NCBI GenBank assembly: GCA_024405255.1
Contig: JAKSOY010000192.1
Location: forward strand, 1-8,554
DNA: 8,554 bases
Source of the DNA: Kiritimatiellia bacterium
GTDB lineage: Bacteria; Verrucomicrobiota; Kiritimatiellia; RFP12; UBA1067
Direction of reading: 5' to 3'
Made by a program: the position numbers and the translations under genes. Under the pieces are notes generated by a model, which was given only the letters and a program-made list of their open reading frames with translations, did not search any database and was not told the DNA's origin. Every line of letters begins with the position of its first letter. Position 1 is the first letter of the stretch. Below are positions 8,301 to 8,554 of this stretch, one piece after another.

Positions 8301-8554
8301 GGCGCAGTCGACGAGCGCGGTGCCGCTGGTGACCAAGCCGGGCTTCCAGGAACTCGTCATCGAACCGAGCCTCGTCGATTCGCTCAACTGGGTGAAGGCG
8401 GCGGTGGAAAGTCCGTACGGCGAGATTGAAAGCGCCTGGGTGCGCGAAGGAAAGCAAGTCGTCTACACGATCACGCTGCCGCCGAACACGAAGGCGTGCA
8501 TCAAACTCCCGGGCCAGGCCCCGAAGCATGTCGGTTCCGGCCGCCATGTGTTCA
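5353..8554 (+). CDS. Secreted alpha-L-rhamnosidase, family GH78 (3' end beyond window)
   Basis: An inverting glycosidase that removes terminal alpha-L-rhamnose from polysaccharides or glycosides. The frame is open to the window end (1067 codons), so the C-terminus is missing but probably nearly complete. Order: signal peptide 1-20 (MKKSVLGLLVCSLVWMAQA), an Ig/FnIII-like domain (about 23-137), a beta-sandwich (about 165-290), a second sandwich matching the rhamnosidase N domain (about 315-440), the concanavalin-like rhamnosidase domain (about 480-640), the (alpha/alpha)6 catalytic barrel (about 648-975), and a C-terminal beta domain (from about 976). The catalytic motif DCPHREKNGWTGD (681-693) supplies Asp681, Glu686 and Asp693, corresponding by motif to Asp567, Glu572 and Asp579 of Bacillus RhaB; Glu951 in TTLWEDW matches the general base. 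ATG 5353 is chosen because it begins the signal peptide. It is divergent from the sugar ABC ATPase. Confidence 0.93.
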   Translation, partial: MKKSVLGLLVCSLVWMAQAAALRPCGLTVEYRENPCGLDTAAPRFAWKQSAAENRSNVRTTAWRILVASSREKLAADTGDVWDSGKVAGDTSVGISYAGRALASSSRYFWKVMTWTDDGASAWSEPAEWTTALLSSADWKAKWIGPAPETRPDEDFGKGEWITAPADKRGVVTLEYAFDFDGVQPGQCVEMVHAGVSQHEIDVNGVSFNKWTGHVHDWRYLRFRDLTPWLVKGRNKIVVRVLADAARRPGEPVDHIRFRAAPDVRAFLAKIIFPDGKTIVTDDSWTSPSGRVQKLGAPRATPYGKELVLRTENASPAFAKTFTVAKPVASAVLHVTGVGFYEASLNGAKIGRKVLDPSPTAFDKRVLYSTYRLDDVLKPGANELKILVGHGWYDMRSILTWNFETSPWRDFPRAIAQLEIVYADGSRETVCSDRTWRQVKSPIGYDDIFDGEVQGAYDRRMPDLVRTPLFAAEVSGPRGRLVAAAHPGAEVMRTISAKTIKSFGNGTYVIDFGENLAGWMRFTLRGQKPGDVVSFRYDERVNYDGSPAISSPRDGRKPIQFSNEKAAAGKGHELRNIDQHFHYTSSQRVCPVDAAFQTDRFVCSGAAEERYEPHFQYSGFRYVVVRGLAREPSLADAEACVIHTAFKTIGRFSCSDETFNTLMEMGEKSYRSNFADGVPTDCPHREKNGWTGDASIASELAQYLFENTATYEKWLRDVGDSQLADGNICCIVPTSGWGYHWGNGPAWDSALPIIAWNLWTYRADRRILDEVYPVLQRYLAYTASRANPQGLVRHGLGDWVPVNRKHMPSTEFTSSCYYYQALRIATEIARLRGAKKDADRYASLAAKTRAGLNAKYYKGKGVYDNGGQTAQGCALAFGIVEPSEQAAVAAELVKSVERAGCHVDMGLLGTKHVFRALARIGRADLAFKMLVNPTKPSPVEWIQKGGTTLWEDWSDGASRTHIMFGDFVGWAYQYLAGIRLEETAQSTSAVPLVTKPGFQELVIEPSLVDSLNWVKAAVESPYGEIESAWVREGKQVVYTITLPPNTKACIKLPGQAPKHVGSGRHVF

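Noticed and set aside
6568..8547. Long open frame (659 codons) on the - strand opposite the rhamnosidase
   Set aside because: It is antisense to a clear GH78 catalytic domain. Its translation is Arg/His/Val-rich without recognisable motifs, as expected from the complement of a GC-rich gene.

Overview
The window is GC-rich (estimated by eye at about 60%, not computed) and densely coding. It looks like a Gram-negative bacterium that uses the SMC-ScpAB chromosome segregation system, has a lipoprotein with a signal peptide and periplasmic LysM proteins, and secretes a family GH78 alpha-L-rhamnosidase. This mix would fit a glycan-degrading member of the PVC group (for example Kiritimatiellota, Verrucomicrobiota or Lentisphaerota). 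That placement is an inference from style and gene content; no marker in the window proves it.

Left part, bases 1-4106, all on the + strand: scpA, scpB, a TPR/coiled-coil/LysM lipoprotein, a small protein with one C-terminal membrane segment, and a second exported coiled-coil/LysM protein. The first three are tightly packed. scpA and scpB are 37 nt apart, and the lipoprotein gene starts inside the end of scpB, with its Shine-Dalgarno sequence lying inside the scpB acidic tail. ScpB is about twice its usual length because of acidic, low-complexity extensions, including five tandem copies of an 8-9 residue DDDDESLT-type repeat. The set couples chromosome segregation genes with two proteins expected to bind peptidoglycan.

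Middle, 4121-5134 on the - strand: the ATPase of a CUT1-type sugar ABC transporter (UgpC/MalK/MsmX family), convergent with the LysM gene and only 14 bp from it. A strong inverted repeat (12-bp stem, 3-nt bulge, 5-bp stem, four-base loop) sits inside the 3' end of the ATPase gene and may end transcripts arriving from the left.

Right, 5135-8554: a 218-bp divergent intergenic region, then a secreted GH78 alpha-L-rhamnosidase on the + strand that runs open off the end of the window (1067 codons seen). The two divergent genes carry nearly identical promoter/start boxes (TANAATAGARGCATG), each placing the -10 box six bases before an ATG, as expected for leaderless transcripts. For the rhamnosidase that ATG lies 31 codons upstream of, and in frame with, the ATG that begins the signal peptide.

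A plausible joint role for the right half is that the exported rhamnosidase releases rhamnose or trims rhamnosides and the ATPase powers import of sugars, but no permease or binding protein is visible. I found no RNA genes, CRISPR arrays, insertion sequences or phage genes. The nearest thing to an unusual system is the combination of the elongated ScpB, the segregation/LysM gene cluster and the paired leaderless-type start boxes.
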